DNA from: Thermomicrobiales bacterium
Lineage (GTDB): Bacteria; Chloroflexota; Limnocylindria; Limnocylindrales; CSP1-4
Length of the DNA: 9,973 nucleotides
Assembly (NCBI GenBank): GCA_004525275.1
Contig: SPCO01000036.1
Location: 1 to 9,973 of the forward strand
Direction of reading: 5' to 3'
Both the position numbers and the translations under genes were made by a program. The notes beneath the pieces were generated by a model. That model was not told the origin of the DNA. It searched no databases and saw only the letters and a list, made by a program, of their open reading frames with translations. Every line of letters begins with the position of its first letter. Positions within the stretch are counted from its first letter, which is position 1. Shown here piece after piece: positions 1 through 5,295 of the stretch.

Positions 1-50
1 GGCGGCTGTTAACCGCTTGGTCGTAGGTTCGAGTCCTACCGCCGGAGCCA
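1..50 (+). tRNA. tRNA-Asn (anticodon GTT), 5' end cut off by the window
   Basis: The window begins at the anticodon arm. The stem GGCGG (1-5) pairs with CCGCT (13-17, one G-U pair) around the loop CTGTTAA, giving anticodon GTT at 8-10. A variable loop follows (18-22). The T arm is GTAGG (23-27), loop TTCGAGT (28-34) and CCTAC (35-39). The acceptor 3' strand is 40-46, the discriminator is G47 and the CCA at 48-50 is encoded. The acceptor 5' strand and D arm lie before the window. The last 34 bases recur at 1176-1209, which marks this gene as a probable integration target. Confidence 0.95.
17..50 (+). repeat. Left copy of the 34-bp tRNA-derived direct repeat (candidate attL core)
   Basis: This is the part of the tRNA from the base of the anticodon stem to the CCA end. 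It is identical to 1176-1209. The repeat spans the T arm, the usual crossover region for tRNA-targeting tyrosine recombinases. Confidence 0.9.
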
Positions 51-71
51 ATCCCCAGTTTCGTGCTCGCA

Positions 72-123
72 CAGAGCAACCTACGCTTGGATTCTTGGGC
101 GGTTCAGTAGGCTAACGGGGATT
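72..123 (+). repeat. Left pair of short motifs (candidate arm-type sites B and C)
   Basis: Motif B is CAGAGCAACCTAC at 72-84 and motif C is GCTAACGGGGATT at 111-123. B is repeated exactly at 1106-1118, and C at 1152-1164 with one mismatch. The gap between B and C is 26 bp here and 33 bp at the right end. AACCTACG (78-85) is also the reverse complement of CGTAGGTT in the tRNA T arm (22-29). Their placement inside the core on both sides fits integrase arm sites; this role is inferred. Confidence 0.5.
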
Positions 124-167
124 CACACCCGACGCTAGATCGTGTGCGTCAGGCGACTCAGCGGTGT

Positions 168-953
168 TCAGCGATACGCTTCCGGGTCGAGACCGCAGTT
201 CGGGTCCGTGCAGAGCTCGAGGCCGAGATCAGCGAGACCCTCGGCGAGCGCCGTGAAGCCGAGCTTGCCACCGAACTCGCGTGCCGCGATCCCCGCCGGC
301 CTGCCATCGATGAGGATGGGCGCCCCGGAGTCGCCAACCGCCGCGTCCAGGTCCGTGAGCGCCATGCATGGGAAGATCGTGTCCGTCTCGAAGGCGTAGG
401 GCGCGACGGAGAGGATGCGGCCACTGCGGTAGATGCCCCGCCCGTCGGTCTCGACGGCCGCCCCCTCGTGCAGGTCGGGGCAGGCTAGCGGGCGCGCGCC
501 GGGCGCCAGCGTGCGGTAGCCGCCGGGGCCCAGATCCACGAGGTTGAGGTGCCCCCACGGGATCCGGTCAGGCACAAGGACGAGCTCCACGATGTCGGAG
601 CCGGCACAGGTGCGGCCGGCCGGGCAGTCGGCCCGGCGGGCCTCCGCGCCGTAGCTCCCGATGGGTCGCCCAGCGGCATCCTGCGGCGGACTGGCGCGGT
701 CGTAGCAGTGGCCGGAGATCGTGAGCACGATCGTGGTGTCGCGTCGCGCGTAGAAGCCAGCGGTGCAGGACACCATCTGGCCTGCGAGCACCGGCGGGTC
801 GAACACCGGCGAGGTGCGGACCAGGGCGCGTGCCCTGAACGCAACGATGAAAAGCATCGCGACGAGAATGGCTACAAGGGCGAGGAAGAGGGCGCGTCGG
901 AGAGGAAGACGCCGGCGCAAGGCAGTCATCGCGGCTGGAGCTCCCGGGTGCAT
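168..953 (-). CDS. Membrane-anchored trypsin-like (S1-type) serine protease
   Basis: The 261-residue protein has a basic N-terminus and one hydrophobic segment (about residues 19-39), giving a signal anchor with the rest outside the membrane. The chymotrypsin-fold triad is visible: His82 in SGHC, Asp120 in SDIVELVL and Ser209 in VGDSGAPIL, in the family's usual order. Cys63 and Cys83 bracket the His as the Cys42-Cys58 pair does in trypsin, and there are six more Cys residues. After the Ser, PAGIAAREFGGKLGFTALA fits the final strands and helix. Family and catalytic residues are seen; the substrate is unknown. It is the only gene in the tRNA-bounded segment. Met9 is an alternative start, with GGGAG about 11 nt upstream; the first ATG has no clear ribosome site. 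Confidence 0.72.
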   Translation of the reverse strand: MHPGAPAAMTALRRRLPLRRALFLALVAILVAMLFIVAFRARALVRTSPVFDPPVLAGQMVSCTAGFYARRDTTIVLTISGHCYDRASPPQDAAGRPIGSYGAEARRADCPAGRTCAGSDIVELVLVPDRIPWGHLNLVDLGPGGYRTLAPGARPLACPDLHEGAAVETDGRGIYRSGRILSVAPYAFETDTIFPCMALTDLDAAVGDSGAPILIDGRPAGIAAREFGGKLGFTALAEGLADLGLELCTDPNCGLDPEAYR

Positions 954-982
954 GGAAAGGGCGGCGTCAGGCCGTCTCCCTC

Positions 983-1011
983 ATCATCGGCGGCCGGTGG
1001 GGCCCGATCAA
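983..1011 (-). promoter_or_regulatory. Candidate promoter for the protease gene
   Basis: Read on the minus strand, TTGATC (1006-1011) and GATGAT (983-988) are separated by 17 bp. Each matches four of six positions of the sigma-70 consensus, and the -10 lies about 30 nt before the first ATG. In GC-rich DNA such matches arise by chance, so this is tentative. Confidence 0.25.
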
Positions 1012-1105
1012 GGGACGGCACCCGGGCTGATGGTCCTAGCGATGAGGGCGTCCCCGGCCCCCATGGGTCCTGATCTTGACTGGAGGTGCCCGTGGCATGC
1101 TCACG

Positions 1106-1164
1106 CAGAGCAACCTACTGGAGGGGTTCCGGGTTCATGCACACGCACGCGGCTAACGCGGATT
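1106..1164 (+). repeat. Right pair of short motifs (candidate arm-type sites B' and C')
   Basis: CAGAGCAACCTAC at 1106-1118 and GCTAACGCGGATT at 1152-1164 match the left pair in order and orientation. The right pair precedes its core repeat, whereas the left pair follows its core. If the element circularised, the order would be B'-C'-core-B-C, which resembles a classical attP. Confidence 0.5.
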
Positions 1165-1175
1165 ACGGCGGACTG

Positions 1176-1209
1176 TTGGTCGTAGGTTCGAGTCCTACCG
1201 CCGGAGCCA
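1176..1209 (+). repeat. Right copy of the 34-bp tRNA-derived direct repeat (candidate attR core)
   Basis: It is identical to 17-50 and ends at the same CCA. Just upstream, 1167-1177 reads GGCGGACTGTT, which resembles the tRNA anticodon arm (GGCGGCTGTT, 1-10) with one extra A and without the following eight bases (11-18 in the tRNA). No D arm or acceptor 5' strand precedes it, so this is a partial, non-functional tRNA copy and not a second tRNA gene. Confidence 0.88.
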
Positions 1210-1360
1210 CTTTCTCCTCGTGGATCGCCCTCCGTGGGCGACTCAAGGTGACTCTGGTCGATGCGGTCCACGGACTTGGCGACTGTCAGCGTGACTGTCA
1301 ACGCCCGCTCAACCAGGTCGGGGCGCCCGACCTTCGTCGGCCAGCCGCTGATGATCTACC
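1210..1360. other. Intergenic stretch outside the right junction
   Basis: This completes the 407-base gene-free stretch 954-1360. GACTGTCA occurs twice in direct orientation at 1281-1288 and 1293-1300 (12-bp period). A minus-strand reading frame runs from about 1360 across the junction into 1101 but yields the 'RTRTYDQ' string typical of a translated tRNA T arm, so I do not call it a gene. Confidence 0.5.
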
Positions 1361-1702
1361 GTGCTATCGGTGGAGGAGTGGATCAGCGCCATCATCGTCG
1401 GCATCTTCTTCGGGCTCGTGTTCGCGCTCGGAGGGTGGATGTTCCGCAGGCTGGCGGGCCGCCTCGATGCGCGGCTGAGTGCCGGCTGGCGGTGGTTGAC
1501 ACTGCCGACGACGGCCGTTCTCAGTTTCGCTGGGTTCCTCGTGTTGCGGCCCCTGGTCGTTGACCAACCCAGGACGCCGCTGTGGTTCGTTCTGGGGTTC
1601 GCCGCGATCGCCCTTCTGGTTGCGGGTGCAACCGCACTGGGGGTGGCGCTGTGGCGGGCGATCCGAGCGTTCGGCGGGTGGTCCTTTGGGTTCCGGCGAT
1701 AG
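1361..1702 (+). CDS. Small integral membrane protein of unknown function
   Basis: The 113-residue product has three hydrophobic segments at about residues 8-27, 46-66 and 74-97. Arg-rich turns separate them (RRLAGRLDARL after the first), and the C-terminal tail is basic. I do not recognise a family. The start is uncertain: GTG at 1361 or GTG at 1370 are both possible and neither has a convincing ribosome site. The overlapping opposite-strand frame (1364-1990) has Pro/Arg/Glu-rich composition typical of antisense shadows in GC-rich DNA, whereas the plus frame has coherent membrane segments, so I prefer this strand. The gene sits between the element's right end and an EAL relic, in a region that looks like rearranged accessory DNA, and it may be a fragment. 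Confidence 0.5.
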   Translation: MLSVEEWISAIIVGIFFGLVFALGGWMFRRLAGRLDARLSAGWRWLTLPTTAVLSFAGFLVLRPLVVDQPRTPLWFVLGFAAIALLVAGATALGVALWRAIRAFGGWSFGFRR

Positions 1703-1717
1703 GCCGCACCTTAGGGG

Positions 1718-1746
1718 CTCTCGCTCGCGTGCCCTCGCAGCGAGAG
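1718..1746 (+). terminator. Hairpin after the small membrane-protein gene
   Basis: CTCTCGCT (1718-1725) is perfectly complementary to AGCGAGAG (1739-1746), with a 13-base loop. It begins 16 bases after the stop at 1702. No U-run follows, so it may be a weak or factor-dependent terminator, or just a structure. Confidence 0.35.
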
Positions 1747-2026
1747 GAGCCTGGAGCAGGCGGCCAGGATGCGCGACCTCGGTTGTGCGTTCGGGCAGGG
1801 GTACCTGTTCAACAAACCGATGAAGGCCGCCGAACTCCAGGCCACCTACGGAGCCACCGGCGTCGATCTGGTAGTCAGCACAAGAACGTCGCGGCTCCCG
1901 TGCCGACCAGGAAGCGCCGCACCGCCCCGAGCCTCGCCCTTCGTCAACCCAAGGCAAGCGCTCCGCTGGCCTGATCATCGGGGCGACCACCCACGATTCG
2001 GGCCTGCTGGCGCCCGATATCGGTGA
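1742..2026 (+). pseudogene. Relic of an EAL-domain (c-di-GMP phosphodiesterase) C-terminus
   Basis: In this frame the translation reads ERSLEQAARMRDLGC then AFGQGYLFNKPMKAAELQA. This closely resembles the last helix and strand of EAL domains, where 'LGCDxxQGYLFSRP' precedes the C-terminus. The frame is closed upstream by an in-frame TAG at 1712, and no catalytic EAL motif, Glu cluster or DDFGTG loop is present. Coding resemblance ends at about 1850; the rest of the frame to its stop at 2026 is low-information. It is therefore the tail of a lost gene, truncated by deletion or rearrangement. The neighbouring element suggests this locus has been a site of insertion and loss. Confidence 0.6.
1998..2017 (-). 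terminator. Hairpin downstream of the envelope operon
   Basis: TCGGGC (1998-2003) pairs with GCCCGA (2012-2017) around an 8-base loop, about 50 bases past the stop of the LemA gene. It has no U-tract on the minus strand. It is the only notable structure in the 3' region of the operon. Confidence 0.22.
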
Positions 2027-2066
2027 GCGCGACGTCAGTTCGGCCAGTATCTCGTCCGGTCCTGGT

Positions 2067-2651
2067 CTATTCCGTCTCTCCGTCCCGCAGATCCGCGTCC
2101 GGACGGAGCAGGTCGGCGGGGTCGGCCATGAAGAATTCCCTCGGCCGCCAACCGAACAGGGGCGCGACGAGGAGACCCGGGACCTGGCTGATCCGGGTGT
2201 TGTACCGGTAGACCTGGTCGTTGTACAGCTCGCGTCGGTCGGCGATCATCCCCTCGAGGCGTTCGATCTCGTCCTGCAGATCCAGCACGTTGGCAGCTGA
2301 CTTGATCTCCGGATATCGCTCGACCACCGCGAACAGGGAGCGGACGGCTGCCGTGGTGGCCTCGGAGTTCGCGGCCTGATCGTGGATGGAGGCACTCGGC
2401 GTGTAGGCGGCGCGAGCTTCGGTCACCCGGACAAGGACGTCGCGCTCGTAGGCCATCAGGTCGCGGACGGCGGATACGAGGTTCGGGAGCTGGTCGTGGC
2501 GCTGCCTCAGGACGACCCCGATGTTGGACCAGGCCTTGTCGATCCGTTGACGGAGAGCGACGACGGCGTTGTAGGTCGTAAGCCCGACATAGATGAGGAC
2601 AACGAACACGAGCCCGATAGAGAAGATGGCGGCGATACCAGCGGGGGTCAT
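2067..2651 (-). CDS. lemA: LemA family protein
   Basis: The protein has 194 residues, the usual LemA length. It has a short outside N-terminus, one membrane helix (about residues 8-27), then a long helical domain starting with TYNAVVALRQRIDKAWSNIGV. The family-diagnostic segment IADRRELYNDQVYRYNTRI lies at residues 136-154, followed by the 'P...fGwrpReFF' end (residues 158-174). LemA proteins are membrane-anchored helical bundles of unclear biochemical role, often next to GIDE-type or TPM-domain proteins. Here it is the last gene of the operon: its ATG overlaps the stop of the GIDE-domain gene (ATGA at 2648-2651), which suggests translational coupling. The upstream sequence shows little ribosome-site match, consistent with coupling. 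Family assignment is firm; function is not. Confidence 0.93.
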   Translation of the reverse strand: MTPAGIAAIFSIGLVFVVLIYVGLTTYNAVVALRQRIDKAWSNIGVVLRQRHDQLPNLVSAVRDLMAYERDVLVRVTEARAAYTPSASIHDQAANSEATTAAVRSLFAVVERYPEIKSAANVLDLQDEIERLEGMIADRRELYNDQVYRYNTRISQVPGLLVAPLFGWRPREFFMADPADLLRPDADLRDGETE

Positions 2652-3715
2652 GTCGCCAACCGGCTGCTGAGGCTCAGCGCAAGGACCATCGCCGAGCCGA
2701 TCGCGAGCACCGCCCCGAGCAGCCCGACCACGAATCGGGTCTGCCGTCGCCCGACTACCGCGCTCGGGACGCCGTGAGCGATGAGCAAGGGCACATCCGC
2801 GGTGCCGGCCAGGACGAGCGTTTCCGGCGCGATCGTGAAGGTACCCTCGGTTTCAGCAGCGGCGGCCGGGTCGGCCAACGGCAACGCGTGCGCCGCGGCG
2901 TCGATGGTCGGATGGGTGACCGGACGACCGATGCCGAAACCCGGGATGGCGGCATTGCCCCAGGCCTCCGCCGGGTCGTCGGTGAGTATCCCGGCAGCCC
3001 GGGCATCTGCGATGTCCGCCGCGATCTCCGGGTCATCGAGCAAGGGGTCGGATCCGGTCCCGATATCGGCCGACGATGGATCAGGCAGGTCGGAGAAGGG
3101 GAGTGCCCGGCCGATGATCGTCACGAGATCGCCCTCGGCCAGGCGGGCCTCTCGATACGAGGGGCGGGTCGCTCGGCTTCCGCGACCGGGGCCGTATCCA
3201 GGGCGCGGATCGTCATGAACCTCGAGAAGTGCCGCGATCGCGGTTTCCCGATCCAGATTGGTCACCGTGGTCGACCCTCCACGTCGCATGGCGAGGCCGC
3301 TGGGTTCGTCGCCACTGAAGCCGGTCTCCGCATCGAATCGGACCGGGGCATCGAACCGCGCGTCGCGAGGGAAGACGCGCAGGCTGCCCGACGCGTCACG
3401 GACCCGGAATCCGATCGATCGTTCCTCGGTGTAGCCATCGTCGCCGCCCTGGCCGTCGCGACCATCACTGATGCTCGAGCGGTAGTACACGCAGGGGACG
3501 CTCTGCAGCAAAGACACGAGGGTCAATTCGGCGGGTTCGATGACGCCGCTGACCCGAACCTCGCCCGCCGCGAGCGACCCGATCGTCGAGGTCGAGATGT
3601 CCACGAACCGGACCAAGGACCGGTAGCCGGCCAGCCCTCGCGCCAGCAGGAACAAGCCGGCGACCACGCCGACGCCGGCCATGGCCGTGACGCTGGGGTC
3701 CGCGAGCGAGTCCAC
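2648..3715 (-). CDS. GIDE-domain (MUL1/E3-ligase-like) membrane protein
   Basis: The 355-residue protein has an N-terminal membrane helix (about residues 13-30) and a C-terminal one (about 328-350). In between, GEVRVSGVIEPAE (51-63), VPCVYYR (73-79) and EGDLVTIIGRA (194-204) form the pattern of the GIDE domain. That domain is shared with the mitochondrial ligase MUL1, but prokaryotic members lack the RING finger, and none is seen here, so no ligase activity should be assumed. Two acidic, Asp/Gly/Ser-rich inserts (about 82-97 and 205-235) lengthen it. The GTG start at 3715 lies 25 bases after the PspC-domain gene; its ribosome site is poor (GGGG close to the start), and Met12 is an alternative. 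GIDE-LemA adjacency is recurrent in bacteria and archaea and supports a joint membrane role. Confidence 0.78.
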   Translation of the reverse strand: MDSLADPSVTAMAGVGVVAGLFLLARGLAGYRSLVRFVDISTSTIGSLAAGEVRVSGVIEPAELTLVSLLQSVPCVYYRSSISDGRDGQGGDDGYTEERSIGFRVRDASGSLRVFPRDARFDAPVRFDAETGFSGDEPSGLAMRRGGSTTVTNLDRETAIAALLEVHDDPRPGYGPGRGSRATRPSYREARLAEGDLVTIIGRALPFSDLPDPSSADIGTGSDPLLDDPEIAADIADARAAGILTDDPAEAWGNAAIPGFGIGRPVTHPTIDAAAHALPLADPAAAAETEGTFTIAPETLVLAGTADVPLLIAHGVPSAVVGRRQTRFVVGLLGAVLAIGSAMVLALSLSSRLAT

Positions 3716-3740
3716 CGCCCCATCGTACGGGACCGCGTGG

Positions 3741-4220
3741 TCAGCTTGGGCGGCGGCCTGGTAGAACGGCTACGACAACGAACACGATGCCCAGCCCGAT
3801 CGCCAGGATCGGCCACCACGCACCAAAATCAAAGGCCGGGATCAGTTGGCGGGCCATGAAGATCGCCCCCAGGCTGATCAACACGAGGCCGGCGATCAGG
3901 CCGCCGCGGCTCTGGCGGTTCGGATCACGACGTCGCGCTCGCCGGGTCGGCGGTGGCGTCGCGCCTGAGGACCCTGCAGCGGTGGCCTCGCCGGTGGCCG
4001 AAGCGGCATCTTGCATCGCCGGCTCGATCGCCGGCTCTCCTTCCGGGACGACGATGGCCATCACGATGTAGACGAGGAGGGCCAGACCGCCGGTCAGGAA
4101 GATCAGCAACGCCCACGCGATCCGGACCACGGACGGGTCCGCATCCAGGACTTCGGCAAGGCCACCAGCCACGCCGGCGATCATTCGGTCATCCCGCGAG
4201 CGATAGAGACGTTCAGCCAC
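3741..4220 (-). CDS. PspC-domain membrane protein with a LiaF-type C-terminal helix pair
   Basis: The 159-residue protein starts with a PspC domain (about residues 3-59): 'LYRSRDDRMIAGVAGGLAE' and the following 'DPSVVRIAWALLIFLTGG' match its helix-turn and first membrane helix. A flexible Ala/Pro/Arg linker follows (about 62-104). Two further helices (about 107-125 and 133-153) include WWPILAIGLGIVFV, the signature of the LiaI/LiaF membrane region. PspC proteins sense or transmit envelope stress. The GTG start is well supported by GGAGG six bases upstream, even though it overlaps the preceding gene by 8 nt, so this gene may be translated independently of it. Family assignment is firm; its partner in signalling is not shown here. 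Confidence 0.88.
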   Translation of the reverse strand: MAERLYRSRDDRMIAGVAGGLAEVLDADPSVVRIAWALLIFLTGGLALLVYIVMAIVVPEGEPAIEPAMQDAASATGEATAAGSSGATPPPTRRARRRDPNRQSRGGLIAGLVLISLGAIFMARQLIPAFDFGAWWPILAIGLGIVFVVVAVLPGRRPS

Positions 4221-5193
4221 AACCAGCCTCCGGATCCAGGGTGAATGAGCCAGCGTTCGCGACCGTCTCGAGGTCGATCTTCAGCGCTGCATCGTCAAAT
4301 CCAGGCGTGGTCCACGTCGTTCCATTCTGGACGAGGCCGTGGCCAGCGTAGTCGTAGCCGCTGAGGAAACTCTCGCCCGTGCTGAACCTGAGCGCGGTGC
4401 CTGGCGGAGCGCACAGTCTCACCGACCCGGCATTGGCATGGATCGAACCGGTCATCGATGTCGCCGGCAGAACCACGCCGAGCGATCCGGCGTTGAGTTG
4501 CACGTCGATGTCATCGATCGAAGCCACCGAGGTGAGATCAAGCGCGACCGACCCGGCGTTGGCTTGCAGATCCAGCGTTCCGACCGTCGCTCCCGCGAGG
4601 TCGACGATCGCCTTCCCGGCGTTCAGTTGGATCTCGATATCCAGGCGAGGTGTTCCCGGTAGGGTGACCTGCCAAGTCTCGCCCAACCCACTGACCCAGA
4701 ATGGACCGGCAGCGTCACGGGCCGTCTGGACTCGTAGCGATGAACCTGTCGACTCGATGTCCGGGCCCTTGCCGTCCGAGCTCTTGCCGCCGACCTGCCA
4801 GCCGTCCCCGGGCGCGATACTCACGTTCAGGTCGCCGCAGTCGAGTTGAAGGTCGATCGCCCCTGATGTCGAGATCGCGCCCGCGCGGTCTGCGAAACTG
4901 ACGCTTCCGTTGCCGGTCGCGCATGGCCCCCCAGAGGCGATCACCAGCCCGCCAGCCAAGAGGCCACCGACCATGAGGCCAAGCGTCGCCGCCACGACCA
5001 GTCCGCCGATGAGATCGAATCGCGTGCGGGACAGGACCAGCCCCAGCCCGATGCCGATCAGGATCAGCGGCCAGAGCTGCCAGAGCCGGCCGATCTGATC
5101 GTTCGTCAAGTAGCCCGATCTGGCTGCCAATGGCACCGCGCCGGCCAGGATCAGGAATACGCCCCAGCCGAGGAGAGATCGATTGGGCTTCAC
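4213..5193 (-). CDS. LiaF-like membrane protein with a DUF4097-type beta-repeat domain
   Basis: The 326-residue protein is first in the operon. Its N-terminus has membrane helices at about 8-25, 40-54 and 61-87, with WPLILIGIGLGLVL matching the LiaF/DUF5668 membrane region. The outer part (about 95-326) is a beta-strand repeat domain like the putative adhesin family DUF4097. The motif NAG(S/K) recurs at residues 191, 212, 234, 254 and 312, alternating with hydrophobic strands (VDLAG, LDLQ, IDVQL). Four Cys residues (91, 119, 261, 325) all lie in this part. LiaF-type proteins modulate envelope-stress kinases in Firmicutes; a similar role here is inferred. The GTG start lacks a ribosome site but sits where a promoter would start a leaderless transcript. 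Confidence 0.82.
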   Translation of the reverse strand: MKPNRSLLGWGVFLILAGAVPLAARSGYLTNDQIGRLWQLWPLILIGIGLGLVLSRTRFDLIGGLVVAATLGLMVGGLLAGGLVIASGGPCATGNGSVSFADRAGAISTSGAIDLQLDCGDLNVSIAPGDGWQVGGKSSDGKGPDIESTGSSLRVQTARDAAGPFWVSGLGETWQVTLPGTPRLDIEIQLNAGKAIVDLAGATVGTLDLQANAGSVALDLTSVASIDDIDVQLNAGSLGVVLPATSMTGSIHANAGSVRLCAPPGTALRFSTGESFLSGYDYAGHGLVQNGTTWTTPGFDDAALKIDLETVANAGSFTLDPEAGCG

Positions 5194-5199
5194 ACCTGG

Positions 5200-5227
5200 A
5201 GCCTACAGGGTTGATCCCCTGAGCCAA
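5200..5227 (-). promoter_or_regulatory. Candidate leaderless promoter of the envelope operon with a palindrome in its spacer
   Basis: On the minus strand, TTGGCT (5222-5227) and TAGGCT (5200-5205) are 16 bp apart. The -10 is six bases from the GTG at 5193, placing transcription start at or next to the start codon, which explains the missing ribosome site. The spacer (5206-5221) is itself an inverted repeat, CAGGG-6-CCCTG on either strand, a plausible operator. The spacing is seen; use is inferred. Confidence 0.35.
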
Positions 5228-5260
5228 CGGCCATTTGTCACGAATCGGTCGGGACCTACG

Positions 5261-5291
5261 TATGCTAGCGTCCAGCGCTACTGAGGAGGGG
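5261..5291 (+). promoter_or_regulatory. Candidate -10 element and strong ribosome binding site for the 5296 gene
   Basis: TATGCT at 5261-5266 fits the TANNNT -10 of GC-rich bacteria; TTGTCA at 5235-5240 is a possible but poorly spaced -35. GAGGAGG at 5283-5289 lies six bases before the ATG at 5296 and fixes that start. Confidence 0.4.
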
Positions 5292-5295
5292 TCCG

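Larger units (their letters stand above)
51..1209. mobile_element. Putative miniature tRNA-Asn-integrated element without an integrase
   Basis: Seen directly: the segment is bounded by an exact 34-bp direct repeat of the tRNA-Asn 3' end (17-50 and 1176-1209). A pair of short motifs follows the left core (72-84, 111-123) and recurs before the right core (1106-1118, 1152-1164) in the same orientation. Known: tyrosine-recombinase elements integrate into tRNA 3' ends, rebuild the tRNA at one junction and leave a partial copy at the other; arm-type integrase sites flank the core inside the element. Inferred: the left junction is attL and the right is attR. The only coding content is one serine-protease-like gene. 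No integrase, excisionase or relaxase is encoded, so the segment would have to be moved in trans, or it is what remains of a larger island after internal deletion. Confidence 0.5.

Noticed and set aside
1160..1209. Second tRNA-Asn gene
   Set aside because: It lacks the acceptor 5' strand, D arm and a foldable anticodon arm; only the 3' end is copied.
1101..1301. Minus-strand frame with an RTRTYDQ segment
   Set aside because: It is the reverse translation of the duplicated tRNA T arm, a well-known spurious protein string near tRNA genes.
1364..1990. Long minus-strand frame of 208 residues
   Set aside because: Pro/Arg/Glu-rich composition with no domain; it overlaps the membrane-protein frame and the EAL relic on the other strand.
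2774..3859. Plus-strand frame of 361 residues
   Set aside because: Antisense shadow of the GIDE-domain and PspC genes; Arg/Gly/Asp-rich with no recognisable fold.
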